Below are positions 19,381 to 31,270 of a DNA stretch of 64,000 bases, piece after piece. The notes beneath the pieces are model-generated. The model was not told where the DNA came from, ran no database searches, and worked only from the letters and a program-made list of their open reading frames with translations. A program made the position numbers and the translations under genes. Source of the stretch: Heterobilharzia americana. Its lineage: Eukaryota > Platyhelminthes > Trematoda > Strigeidida > Schistosomatidae. Each line of letters starts with the position of its first letter. Position 1 is the stretch's first letter. The stretch spans positions 155,201,776 through 155,265,775 of the forward strand of contig OX104127.1 of assembly GCA_944470555.2 (NCBI GenBank), read 5' to 3'.

Positions 19381-22020
19381 TCTTCATATACGCGTTACCT
19401 TCAACTACAATGAATACGATAGAACTGTGCCACAATTGATAACATGAAATCCATCGAAAGCAACTTCTTTATAAAGTGAATACTAATGAAATCGTCTAGT
19501 CTGATGGTGAAACGTTGAAGAACAGAACTCTGAGAAGATCAAACGACTATCAGAAATAACCATACTTAAATGAGTAATATTGTGTTAAGGAACATTTTAA
19601 GAAATCAAGAATAGTAGGGTTTATGAAGAAAGTGAGAATATCTCGACTACAATAATTGATCTCGAACAACGTCTCTGACGATTTCTAAGTACATGTATTC
19701 CTCAAAAGTAAGTATCGTTTCAAATATCCAGAAATGTGGATGAAAATGGTGCTATAATGATAAAAATTGGATGTAATAACTCATGAATTTCGTCACTTGA
19801 AGTAAGTTTCAATAGCCTCAATTTTTCGTGTATTCAGACCCCTATTGTCACCATATGTAACCAGTCGTCGGCATTTAGTAGAAAGGCAGTCCTGTGATCG
19901 CTTGTATGACTTAACAGTCTACGGGTCTAGCAGACTACAAACGATAGAAATCTAATGTGCAAAGAAGTCGACTCTTACACAAATCAGGACACCAACCACT
20001 ATCACAACAATACCTCCGACGTGCGAAGAGAAGACAGACTGTCTCAACAACAGTCAATACAGTTGACAGTGATGCCAAATATATACATTTCTAAATGACC
20101 GTGACAACACTACATCCACATATAGGTAAAAATAGTTGACAACCAGTGAGAGTTCAGCCTTGAGAACAGAGGGAAGAAAAACCAGTAACTGTGTGAAAAC
20201 ATCCATGTAGGTTATTCTAAGGTCATGGGCAAAGCATCGGGCGGAGCTATACAAAATTAGGGGGTATTTAACTAGCAGATAAGCACAGCGTGGAGCCAGC
20301 CAATCGTTGTGGCTAGTTGATCAAAGAAGTCTTCCTTGTAATAAAATACGATTCGGAATCAACAAGATACGAACAAAGAGACGTCATGATAGTGCTAAGA
20401 ATAGTAGCGGGAATTGGAGAAAAAAAGATACCGATATTCAGACTAAATGTAGGGTTTCAGTGAAAAGATGTTTATGAATGATGCCAAAATAGAAGTGGAT
20501 GCTTTCGCAACAATTCAGTCCATTTATATACGTGCTCCTTAAAGTCTCCAGTTTTAGCTGTTACATGGATCGTCAGTGTTCCCAGCAATGTCGACACCAG
20601 TGACCATTTCCCTATGAATTGCTAACATTTCTTGACTAAATTACTCCTGAGCTTCTTCTTACTACAGCCAGCTGAGATTGCTTAAACATATTCCAATTAA
20701 TTTAGGTTTGCAGTCTGATTGTATTAGTGGTTGAAACTCACATAGCTCCTACCTTAAAATTGCTTTCACGCAAACTGTAGTGGATTTCCACTATCTCGAA
20801 GACATTCTAAATTAAATACTTAAAGTCCCTGATTTTGATATGCATTCAATAAAAATGCGTCACAGTCAAATATTTAGAAATGGCATACTCATATGCTAAT
20901 CACTTATCCTTTGTTTAGTTATTCATTATCTTGCTGAAATGCTGGCAGTCAATGAATCCTGTGTTGCTAATCAAAAGAGTGAAATGATAAATGCACGATA
21001 TAAATGATGTGGAATGCAACCTTTTATTTCCACAAACATCACAGTATGCTTTCTATGAGTCGATAATTAGATGTATTTTTTAAGGTCTTGTTTATAAATG
21101 CGTATTTTTGAAATGCGATTCACTGCAACTTACTGGATTGACCGACCAAGAATAATGGGAAATGGAATTCTTCAATCTTTAAAGTAAACATCAAGTGGAT
21201 CTTAAGCAGTGATTATATAGAAAATAACGGATTACTCTCTAATTTCTGATTGGATAGTATGTAAAATATATTGATTCATTCGGGTTTTTAATGTCTTTTT
21301 ACCTTTGTTTTTAGGCTAAAACGAAGTTAATTTTCTCATGTTCAAGTAAAGTATTACTTTAACTAAATAAGCAGTAGATAATACGCACTAAATTAGTTCT
21401 TTTAACCAACGTTATTAGTACAATTACCTAAATGGGTTGTTCCTCTGAGTTCAATAGTTTCCTTAACCCAATGCATGAGTTTACCGTAACTCAGCTCTAT
21501 GGTAGTTTAATAGAACACTAAAAACTATACGAGACAGTTACTTCATTAACAAATATTCACACCGGATCTTGCTATATATCAACGCCATCAGGATATGTTA
21601 GCAAACTGAGAGGCAAGCGAATTATTATATAAATTCAAAAATTGGTTTCTTACGTAACAGGCAAAACTGATCCAATTCATTTATAAAGAAGCAAAGGGTT
21701 AGAAATAATTTTCAGCCAAAACGGCTTCACAAGTCTGCAAGAAAAAACTATGAAGTCAATTACTTGCCAATTCCTGGATTTTTTCTTAGAAATAAAAGTA
21801 GAAGAGCAGTAAGTCATAAAGACAAGTGTAAGTGTGCCTTGCAAGATTCACTTAACCCATGAAGTATACGAGATAATTATGTAGACTGACATATTCAAGT
21901 GAATGAGAGATAGGCGACTTAGATTTCATGTTGCAGATGTATGAAAATCATGTCGTTTGATGGAATTTCCTTCTTTCCCGTTGCCTTTTCAAGTTTTCTA
22001 TGTAATAGGTTGAAAACTAT
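19381..22020. other. Intergenic DNA, nothing recognised
   Basis: 2.6 kb without a supported gene, RNA or repeat. Confidence 0.45.
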
Positions 22021-22419
22021 CCGTAGTGTTTGCCATCTTCATTTTTGTAAAGATACCAAAATTATTGACTTTAAGCTTATGTGACTGAAGATACAAAGTA
22101 ATCCGTTACACGAATTTGAAAGAATAGCAGAACAGATTGTTGTTAAAATTATCATTTAAGGTTATTCCACTTTTAGTTGTATACTGCAGTCACTACAGAT
22201 AAGTAGAAACTCCTATATGCTTAGAAGTTAACTCAATCTATTTCTGAGAAATATGTCAACAAATCTGGACAAATTGTATGGTAATTATTTAACCATAAAT
22301 ATTGGAGATAATCTAGTGTGTTATTAGAATTTTACTGCTTACCGATGTACTTTCTTTTATGATTACAACTGATCAAATATACGTTTATATGTGCACATTT
22401 ACGATTACCTGCCTAATTT
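22021..22419 (+). repeat. Left arm of a large high-identity inverted repeat
   Basis: The reverse complement of this segment appears at 24243-24543 plus 25189-25284 with only a handful of mismatches visible by eye. There is no coding content. The pair encloses about 1.8 kb that contains a hammerhead SINE. Confidence 0.9.
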
Positions 22420-23928
22420 CTGAATTCCGCCATCTTGGTGACTAATCTTTACACTTTACCACCAAGGTAGAGGTTTACTTTAAGTAGTAGGTATAGAAAT
22501 TCTTTTTTAGGTTTATGGTAAGTAAATAGTGTGCACGGGCTCGGCACGTGCAACATTGCTCATACTGTGAGCACACCATATATGAGCAATGCTATGGAGT
22601 ACACCTGTAGCTTCTTCATACCAACTTTTTTAACCACCATGCCTCAACTGTATTATAGGAGAGAGAGAACTGCAACATAATATGCTAGTCCTTCAACAGG
22701 TAGTCGGATATCTGAGTGGCGCTAAAAGTGACTTAAGTTGGCAAATGGCGAATGAGCCTTTTATATTCCAGCTATGATTTCGTCAACAACCAGCCCGTTC
22801 ATGCTGATGCAACTCCTTAAGTAAGTGAAATGGTAAGCGTATTCTACTAATTCAATTAGTAACCTTAATTTCGGAGTCGATTCGGACCAGTCATGAAGCA
22901 TCCTCTGACATATGTGAACCAAATAATCAGATTTCTACTCTAGGCTAATTATGTTTTTGTAGACTACCACATTTCTAGGACACGGATAAAGGATATATGA
23001 TGTCAAACTTTGAAAATGCAATACTTGGAACTTATGGAAACTGTAAGGAAAGAAACCATGAATTGAATTTATGCAATAAAGATAATACATGATTATTTTT
23101 AGGCCAAAATATCGAGAAGGTTACTTACTTGACAAAGGATAACAATCATGTAACCATGGTATGAAAGGTAACAGAATGTTTATTGGTAACTGGATGAAAA
23201 CGTACAAATGTGAAAATAAAAGAATATTGATTATTTATTTATCTGACTGAGATGTAAATTATTATGGACAGAATAATGTGGTTTAAAGCAGATACCATAA
23301 GAAGAATGATTTTTTTTAAGGCTGTTCAATGGAATGTTAAAATCAGAACAGTTATTCAGTGTTTTTTAAGGAACAGACTTAATCTAGATATTCAAATTCA
23401 TTGTTAAGCAAAGCAATACTACTTGAAAAATGAATACAAAACTATGAATGGTCATGGATTTGAAAAAAAGATTCATCTATTTTCGTATCCAACTAATTGA
23501 TTCCTCTGTTGCTTACATAATGCTGTGAGAACATATGATCTTAAATGACTCAAGTTACAGTAAACATTTAATAATATCAATGTGGACTGTTGATTTGAAT
23601 TCACTACACACCAGCTAATCTCAACTAACATTACCGAATTTTCATATAACGGCAGTTTCTTTCCATTTGCGATCGCTCTGCACTTAAATCAGGCATACCT
23701 TTAATTTGTTTATGACATCCTTACAGTCTTTAAAGTGTATTCAGTCAAGAAAAATAGAGATTTATTGTTCTGACTGATAGTTTTCTGTGTTAAAATATGT
23801 CAACTTCAAATATTCTTCAAGTTCACATTCAATATCAACCTTTGTAAATGTTACTGTAACTAAAACCTTCTCATGACTTTAGTTGCATAGTTAACGACTA
23901 AAAGTACAAATCAATATACCTAATTACT
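22420..23928. other. Loop of the large inverted repeat
   Basis: No gene recognised. A small hairpin attgctcata / tatgagcaat lies at 22555-22590. Confidence 0.5.
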
Positions 23929-24164
23929 TTTGAGGGAGTTGTGGAGATTTGGAAATATTTCAAGTTGTTATTCATCGAAGACTGACATCAGTTGGAGGAA
24001 CAAACGAAACCTGGGAACACTGGACAGCTGTTTCGTCCTAGTATGGGACTCCTCAGCAGTGCGCACCCACGACCCCACCTGCAGGGATCGAACCCGCGAC
24101 CTTCAGGTTCCGCGGCCAGCGCGTTACCAACTGATGTCAGTCTTCGATGAATAACAACTTGTAG
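23929..24164 (-). mobile_element. Hammerhead SINE with tRNA head, core inverted between 35-bp perfect inverted repeats, 12-bp TSD
   Basis: The exact 12-mer tacctaattact flanks the element (23917-23928 and 24165-24176). The left end gagggagttgtggagatttgg reads on plus as in the copy at 5307. A perfect 35-bp inverted repeat (23961-23995 against 24127-24161) follows. Between the repeats the core reads on minus: A-box-like catcagttggtaacgcg, B box ggttcgatccc (within 24081-24097 on minus), then a complete hammerhead. The core has therefore flipped relative to the outer arm. Confidence 0.82.
24018..24062 (-). ncRNA. Hammerhead ribozyme, intact (CTGAGGA lineage)
   Basis: Minus strand: core CTGAGGA (24050-24056) fits CUGANGA. 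Stem II is GTCC/GGAC with loop, GAAA is at 24031-24034, stem III is AGCT and the cleavage triplet GTC is at 24023-24025. Stem I is CACTG/CAGTG. All conserved positions are kept. It differs from the SM-alpha ribozymes in N7, the loop of stem II, stem III and stem I. Confidence 0.83.
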
Positions 24165-24242
24165 TACCTAATTACTATTCACAAGCATCCTTACTTTTCG
24201 ATTTCCTTTATAGTGTATTCACACATGATCTCAAACCCGAAT

Positions 24243-25284
24243 AAATTAGGCAGGTAATAGTAAATGTGCACATATAAACGTATATTTGATTAGTTGTAAT
24301 CATAAAAGAAAGTACATCGGTAACCAGTAGAATTCTAATAACACACTAGATTATCTCCAATATTTATGGTTAAATAATTACCATACAATTTGTCCAGATT
24401 TGTTGACATATTTCTCAGAAATAGATTGAGTTAACTTCTAAGCATATAGGAGTTTCTACTTATCTGTAGTGACTGCAGTATACAACTAAAAGTGGAATAA
24501 CCTTAAATGATAATTTTAACAACAATCTGTTCTGCTATTCTTTTGATTTGTAGTAAACAGTCTGTCTTGTCATTTTTGTATACAAACTGTACAATATAAG
24601 CATAGTTTGTCAAGACTATGCAAGTAAATTTCTTTTTAAACTTAACAATACTGTTTCCTTTTATCACTCCATTTACCCTAATATATGTGAAAACAAGTTT
24701 TATTTCCTTCTACTGCTAAAAGTCACCACGAGTACCGTGTTTTGCTCTTCGTGCGTTTCGCTTTTCTTTCTATGATCTGTACTGATAGATTGTTCTTGGA
24801 AAGCAATCTCGTCCCATACATATCAAAAATCCACTCCCAAACATCATTGTCATCAAATCACTCAAATCACCCTTGTTATCGTGTTGTCCATACATTCGAC
24901 GAAAAAAGTTGCTTCTGAGTAACTTTATCTCTTAAATATTTTGTTGTATTCATTGAAATTCGAATGAGAGTACTATTTGATTAACTTCTGGTTGTTTTAT
25001 TTTCTTACATTGGTGTTTATGCATAACAGACATTAATTCTTTGGCATTAATTACTTTTGGATCCACTAGAAGAAAGATAGAAGTGGTAACCCAACGATTT
25101 CTATGTCAACATGATCATAAATGCTGTCAGACATAGCTTATTTACTGAACATGAAGTAATATTTCATCAGATGTTAATGGGCTATATACAAATTCGTGTA
25201 ACGGATTACTTTGTATCTTCAGTCACATAAGCTTAAAGTCAATAATTTTGGTATCTTTACAAAATGAAGAAGGCAAACACTACG
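24243..25284 (-). repeat. Right arm of the large inverted repeat, split by a 645-bp insertion
   Basis: 24243-24543 and 25189-25284 together match the left arm in reverse complement. The segment 24544-25188 has no counterpart in the left arm and shows no recognisable domain. Either it was inserted after the duplication or it was lost from the left arm. Confidence 0.88.
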
Positions 25285-26734
25285 CATACTTTTTAACATG
25301 ATAGTTCGAATTTTTCAATCGGTTATGCTTCAGCTATGGCCTTAAAGTCTTAGCCTCACTTCTCCTGAGTGACTTGGTAGGACTTTGTACAGAATTCTGA
25401 AGGAGTTAGCAAAGGGAGACAAATGTCCAGTGTTGACTAAGTGTTTTATTACACAGCCGAGGATGCTTTTCCATTGTCCACTTGTTAGCGAAGTTGGATT
25501 ATCTGCAAACTCGTTGTACAAACTGGTGCATGGTAGGGCCGACATACCAGGCTCACAGGATTAAGTAAAGTGATACATACATTGATGTAGTCCAATGCTC
25601 CAGCTTATTCTTTGTGTGCTGGTGAATGACTTTCTGATAGAATGTGATTTTAAGATTGGCGGAAAAGAATGTTCTGTTTATGAACCTTGATAGTCTTTAA
25701 GTATGTCTGACGCTTTATCTCCCTTGAATTCGAGGTTCAATGGTAAAATCCTTTTTCGAAACAGTATTCACGCAATTTATATTGACCATTGATCAAGAAT
25801 TACTCTAAATGTACAGCTAAGAGAATGATTTTGTCGAAAAGAAAAAAATTTCACTGAGATTGTCTGTTATTCAGACATTTAGAAAATTTAGCGTTCATCG
25901 GTCACGTATTGTATTAAAAATTTAAGGAAGAGATTTAGCCGTAAAAATGAAACTATATCAGTATCATATAAAACTGCAGACGATTTTTAGCCCTTGTTCA
26001 CAAAACTCCGGTAATGTGACTTATAGGTCCGATGTGAAAGGAATGTAACTTAAGACGATACATAGCAAAAAACATTGCTGTTGACCACAGTTCTCAGCAA
26101 CGAAACAGTGGTGAAACAGATAGTACTTCGAATATCAAAGGATTGAAGAACGGTTGGAAAAGCAATTACATCTTCAAAGTGTTTCTGTACTTTTTAAAAT
26201 TGTTGTTTACATTGTAATTGGCCTAATTGATGATCAACTACGGTAGCCGCAAACTTGAATCTCATCAAACTCGTTTGTTCAGTCTCGATTTCACAATAGT
26301 AAATGCCGAAAATACGACTTCGGCAATGTTGTAGGATGTAATTTCACATAAGATTTGTTTACTTGATATAATACTGTTTGCTGAATGTTCTGTAAGCAAT
26401 TTATGCAATATCGACATTTCCGTTCATGAACAACAGTAAGTGAATAAATGTTGACTCTCTCTCTACTTTGAGTTCACCTCACAATCAGTTTCGCTCTTTT
26501 GGAACGACTATGAAGTGGCAATTGTCATGACTTCATTTAGTGTTTCAGTAACATTTCCTTTATATTAAAATGAGTTGTTTCAATGTTAATTCACAAGCCT
26601 AACTTTCCACCTTACATTTTTAGGGGGGGGGTTAGTTAGTATTTTTCGTCGTTTGATCGGCAAATTCATTTATAAACACTTTAGTTACCACAAACTGAAA
26701 ATTTTCTCCAGTATATCCTTGGTCAACCTCGCCT
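25285..26734. other. Intergenic DNA, nothing recognised
   Basis: No supported gene; a run of nine G lies at 26623-26631. Confidence 0.45.
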
Positions 26735-26934
26735 GGTTAACTGGTTCACTAGTTACTAGCCGGTCCTAAGCCCGGATCAAAAGGGAAGGTTAGGCATAGG
26801 GCTAGCAACCCTATCCATAAAACAAATCCAACCGCTAAAGAAACTTCAAAGCACAAACCAAATATAATAAATGAAAACAAAATTATTCCTCGCTGGAATC
26901 GAAGAGGCAAAAGGACGCCGGTTGGTGAAAGCAT

Positions 26935-27420
26935 TTGGGAAGCCAATTGGCCGATGTGTCTTCTCTTCTCTCGGTGAAAACGAAAGTAAACGTGGGGACA
27001 TGGAATGTCCGCACTATATTTGAATCTAGCAAGGTTGCCCAGATTGCAAAGGAGATGAGAAGGTATAGCATTGAAATGCTAGGAATTTGCGAAAGCAGGT
27101 GGAATGGAAGTGAACTCTCCAAACTGTCAACTGGAGAGGAGTCAATAATCTACTCCGGTCACCCAGACGACAACGTCGGGCACACTGAGTTTTGGAGTGG
27201 CTATCATGATGTCCCTAACAGCATCGAAGGCTCTCATACAGTGGGAACCAATCTCCTCCAGGATCATAACAGCAAGGTTCAAGTCAAAAGGAAGGTCACA
27301 ATCGTACAATGCTACGCTATGCACCTACAAATAATGCAGATGAAGAGAAGAAGGAGGAATTCTACAGACAACTACAATCAACACTGGACAAGACCTCAGT
27401 TGGCGACATCAAAATTCTAA
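26935..27420 (+). pseudogene. SR2 copy D endonuclease, N-terminal half
   Basis: Residues ~15-50 read KTKVNVGTWNVRTIFESSKV, the endonuclease start; GICESRW carries the catalytic Glu. The frame shifts in the CYAPTN motif (VQCYAMHLQ) because of a short duplication. Confidence 0.82.
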
Positions 27421-28118
27421 TGGGTGGGGTGACATGAATGCCAAAGTGGGAGCGGATAACACAGAAAGAGAACTCATCATGGGTCGAGAAGCACTCAGTG
27501 AAATGAACGAGAATGGAGAATTGTTTGCAAACTTCTGCACATTCAACGATTTGGTGATTGGAGGCAGTATTCGTAAACAAGGATATTCACAAAGCCACAT
27601 GGATTTCACCAGATGGAAACACTAAAAATCAGATCGACTTCATTTCAAGCTCAAGAAATTGGAGATGCAGCTTACCGGACACAAAATCAAGAAGACGAGC
27701 AGATGTAGGTTCACACCGCTCACCATCCAGTGCAAGGAAACTTCAAAATCAAGTTGAAAGCCTTCAAAGAAGTTGGTGATAGACCACAGTTGAAGTTCGA
27801 CACCCACAACAGAAACTGAAGCATGAAACTACAAAGGAAATCTTCACATCAGGCAGTCATCGGGACAAAATGGGAGATATCGAGCAGCATCCCTGAAGAA
27901 ACCTGGAACTCTTTGAAAGCCATGTGGAAAGAAACCTGCATAACCGAATTAGGAAGGAAGAAGAAACAGGACAAGAAATGGATCTCGACGGACTCATGGA
28001 AGCTGACAGAGCAGGGAGAGGAAGATGGTGAAACAGAAGATACACCAGTGCAGTGCAAGGATGAACAACGAAAAGAGGAACTGAGTACAACCTACAAAAC
28101 ACTACACTGGACAAAGAA

Positions 28119-28799
28119 GTGAAGAAGAGTGTGTGCAAAGACAAAAGACACTTCCACGACACATTGACAAGTGAAGTAGAACAGGCTGCAGGTAGGAGAG
28201 ACAGAGACCTGACAACACTATATCAAATAACCAGGTTACTGCTATCTGGGAGGGAAGAGATCAACACAGATGAAATCAATCTAATTACCAAAGAAGAGAA
28301 ACTAAGGGAACGATGGTCTGACCACTTCAAAAAGCTCTTAAATCGACCACCACCTGCATCCACAGAACTACAAGCGAACACAAATCCTCCAACAAAAGTC
28401 GAAGTCTTGAACGCCGCAAACCTACTGAAAAGCGGGAAAACAGCAGAACCAGATGAAATTCCACCGGAAGCACTGAGAAAAGGCGCACAGACAACAGCGA
28501 CCATGCTCACACCACTATTGCAGAAGGTCTGGAAGGAAGGGAAAGTACCTAGTGATTGGAAGACGGGCTACCTTGTCAAACTCCCAAAGAAGGGAGACCT
28601 AAGTCTTCGCAGGAACTGGCGTAGAATCACGCTCCTGTCCACCCAGAGCAAGCAAAATATTAAGCCGCATCATCTTGGAGAGACTAAAGGATGCACTAGA
28701 TTCAAAACTACGACCCGAACAGGCTGGCTGGATTCACGAAGTACAAACCATGTGCGGACCAAACTGCAACGCTACGCTTCATCATGGAACAGAGTATAG
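28119..28799 (+). pseudogene. SR2 copy D linker and RT N-terminal domain
   Basis: 226 codons. Residues 1-90 are the linker (KDKRHFHDTLTSEVEQAAGR, FKKLLNRPPPAS). Residues ~100-170 hold the RT fingers (KSGKTAEPDEIPPEAL, KVPSDWKTGYLVKLPKKGDL, then RRITLLS). The frame is lost before motif A; motif C (FADD) is in another frame at 28990-29235. Confidence 0.85.
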
Positions 28800-28989
28800 A
28801 ATGGTAGTTAACCCTCTACTTCAACTTTATCGACTTTAGAAGGCCTTTGACAGCGTCGACCAAGAAGTAATCTGGCAGTTGCTTCAACACTACGGAATAC
28901 CACAAACCTTTATCAATCTCACTCAACAACTATATTAAGACGCCACATGCAAAGTAATTCACAATAGGAAGCTCAGTGATGCTTTTGAA

Positions 28990-29235
28990 GTGAAGACAGT
29001 GGTAAAACAAGGCTGTCTACTGTCACCCATGACATTCCTGATTGTAGTGGACTGGATCATGCAACAAACAGTGAGGAGCGAGAAGAGGGGCATACACTGG
29101 ACCGCGGAAAAGACCCTAAAATATTTGGATTTCGCCGATGACTTGTGTCTAATGTCGCACAAACTCGAAGATGTACAGGCGAAAACTAGAAAGTTGATAG
29201 AAGAGGCAGGGCAGCGAAGACGGGACTTCAAGTGA
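28990..29235 (+). pseudogene. SR2 copy D RT catalytic segment (motif C FADD intact)
   Basis: Reads TVVKQGCLLSPMTFLIVVDW then TLKYLDFADDLCLMSHKLED. QGCLLSP and FADD are the normal RT motifs, in contrast to copies A-C. Confidence 0.85.
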
Positions 29236-29759
29236 ACATAGACAAGACAGAGGTGATCATGATACCCAACCAACAACAACAGTAACAACAAGCTCCAATC
29301 ACCATCAACGGGAGAAACTTAAAGGAAATAGTCTCTTTCACCTATCTAGGCAGCACTGTTTCAACTACAGGTGGCAGTGTATCAGACGAGGACGTCAACG
29401 CCAGGAGCAGAAAGACAGCAAGACAGGCGTTCATTAACCTCGAACCAGTGTGGAGACCATCTGCAATCAGCATAAAGCGTGAACAATATCCAGATTTTCA
29501 ACACCAACGTCAAGTCAGTGCTCCTATGTGGTTCGGAAACTTGGCGCATTACGAAAGGCATTTCCAACGAACTACAGACATTCATCAACAACTGCCGCCT
29601 ACGCTCACTCGGTACTGAAGATCAGATGGTCAGAAGGAATACGCAACAAGGAACTCTGGCTGGTGACGAAGCAACCAAGAACCTATCACTCAACAAATAT
29701 GCAGAAGGAAGTAGATTGGGTATACACTGAGAAGGCCGACTGGGGACATCACGCGTCAG

Positions 29760-29762
<3 letters not shown>

Positions 29763-29809
<47 letters not shown>
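29763..29809. repeat. (TA)n tail of SR2 copy D
   Basis: Uninterrupted AT dinucleotides directly after the SR2 3' end. Confidence 0.95.
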
Positions 29810-29810
<1 letters not shown>

Positions 29811-30199
29811 GTTCTATAGAAAAACTGCAATCCGTGAGGAAAAGTAGACTTAAATAATGGGAGATTGAAATAACAATAACGATGGTTATATTCACAATAA
29901 TGTTGCTAGTTGATGACATGAAGGTTGAACGATAGCAAAAAAAGAGGTGCAGTAAGATTTTTAAAGTCTTTTTTAAGGTACATATAGATTATAAAGGAGT
30001 GAAAACATGGTAGAGTTGATAAACAAAATCAAAGGATTAGGTAATAGGAATGAGACAAGTTAACTGGAATAAACTGAAAATGTTTTGTCAAAAGTTGCAA
30101 CTATTTGGAGGCTCAAATGAAGTAACACCGGAAACTATTAAATGTAGAAATAAAAATGATAATCGCCATATAAGAGTACAAAGATTGATCTAAAGGAGA

Positions 30200-30610
30200 A
30201 GTTGAAAAAACAAAAAAGAGACGAAACACACCGAGACCAAAATAACTTAAGGCCAAAGTAGAGACAAACACTGTAGGTACTTCTTTCGGACACAAAAGTC
30301 AAGCTTCAGTTCATGGATAGTCAAGGCGTCTGCTGTTTTCAGAAGTTGACGACGGAGGAAACATGAGATGTTCGCGTGAATTCGATAGACAACCTTAAAA
30401 TCATTGTTCGGGGTCAGTATGATGGTTGGAATCGATTAGATATTCAAGGATAGAACTTCTAATGCATTTTCTTTCACCCCTATGGAACCAGGCTGGAATT
30501 TTTGGCCGTAGACTTGTTGAAAACAATTTCTGGCTCCAGTCGATAAGCTTTCAAACGCTTTGCTAATGAACTAGTGCACATTGACAAAAATAACCTGAGT
30601 GAATATAAAC
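30200..30610 (-). mobile_element. Penelope-like element, C-terminal relic (PLE copy 3)
   Basis: On minus, about 30500-30400 gives IPAWFHRGERKC then SSILEYLIDSNHHTDPE. This matches the region after the GIY-YIG motif of PLE copy 2 (QLPAWFAKGGIKSIRNS) and the PLE pattern hLpxWfxxGexKxxxSSIlxHLxdSnHxvd. The downstream part aligns loosely with 12690-12840. 5'-truncated, no catalytic region left. Confidence 0.62.
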
Positions 30611-30804
30611 CTCTTATTTTTAAACGGTTTCAACTACTTTCCAAATCTCATTCACTCAGTCATGAAAATAGGACATGACGATTCAAGTTGTTACACTTCG
30701 CATTAAGATAGAAAACGAAGAGGTGGAAATGGCATCATTGAAAACCATAGAAAGTCATAGGATGAGAAGAATGGGAAGGTGTGGAAAAAATAACGAAGTA
30801 TGGC

Positions 30805-31270
30805 ATTATCGAAGTGCACTCACCAAACTTGTGCATACGTGCAATAAGCAATGAGCCACACCCATTGTGTGAAGGCTAGTGATACTACCCGGCTACTCAA
30901 ACCTCAGTAGGCGAAGAAGGACTCGAGTCAGTGGCTCGTCGGTTGAAAATCGTCTCCTTAAGCCAATGAGCCACAGCTCCAGATGTAGGCATTCTGACAA
31001 AGCATGAATGCGTCTGCAACACTGGGGTTGGTTGTGCACCGGATCACCTGGTCTTCAAGCATCATTTTCGGTTGTCCCGTGGGCCCTGAATCAGTGGCCT
31101 ATATCTTCTTACATAGGTCAGACTAGTAGAAATTTCATAGACTAGTGTCATGTTTTAGCTCGGCTGCCTTTAAACCTACTTCCGTCAAAGTCGAGTATCA
31201 GGGTAGGTGGTAACTAGGCATACGCAGCCTACATCTTCGCCAACTCCGTCGATGAAGCTCTGTAGTGTCA
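30805..31270 (+). repeat. Copy 4 of the unclassified dispersed repeat, longest
   Basis: The first 180 bases hold the shared core (caatgagccacacccattgt, gatactacccggctactc, cctcagtaggcgaag). The rest, to about 31265, is GC-richer than its neighbours and ends gccaactccgtcgatgaagc, which suggests a longer element or a second repeat. Confidence 0.5.

Larger units (their letters stand above)
26735..29762 (+). mobile_element. SR2-like RTE retrotransposon, most complete copy (copy D)
   Basis: A 5' leader (ccggtcctaagcccggat, 26760-26780) leads into an endonuclease, a linker, an RT and a C-terminal region, ending at a (TA)n tail. Endonuclease motifs are WNVRT (about 27000), GICESRW (about 27085) and a GDMNAKVG block (about 27428). 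RT motifs are KSGKTAEPDEIPPEALRKGA (28430-28490), VPSDWKTGYLVKLPKKGDL (about 28550-28605), FDSVDQEVIW (about 28850) and an intact catalytic LDFADDL (29128-29146). Frameshifts occur near 27312 (extra 5 bases in the CYAP motif), 27428 and elsewhere, so it cannot encode a full protein. It is still the least damaged of the four SR2 copies. Confidence 0.92.
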
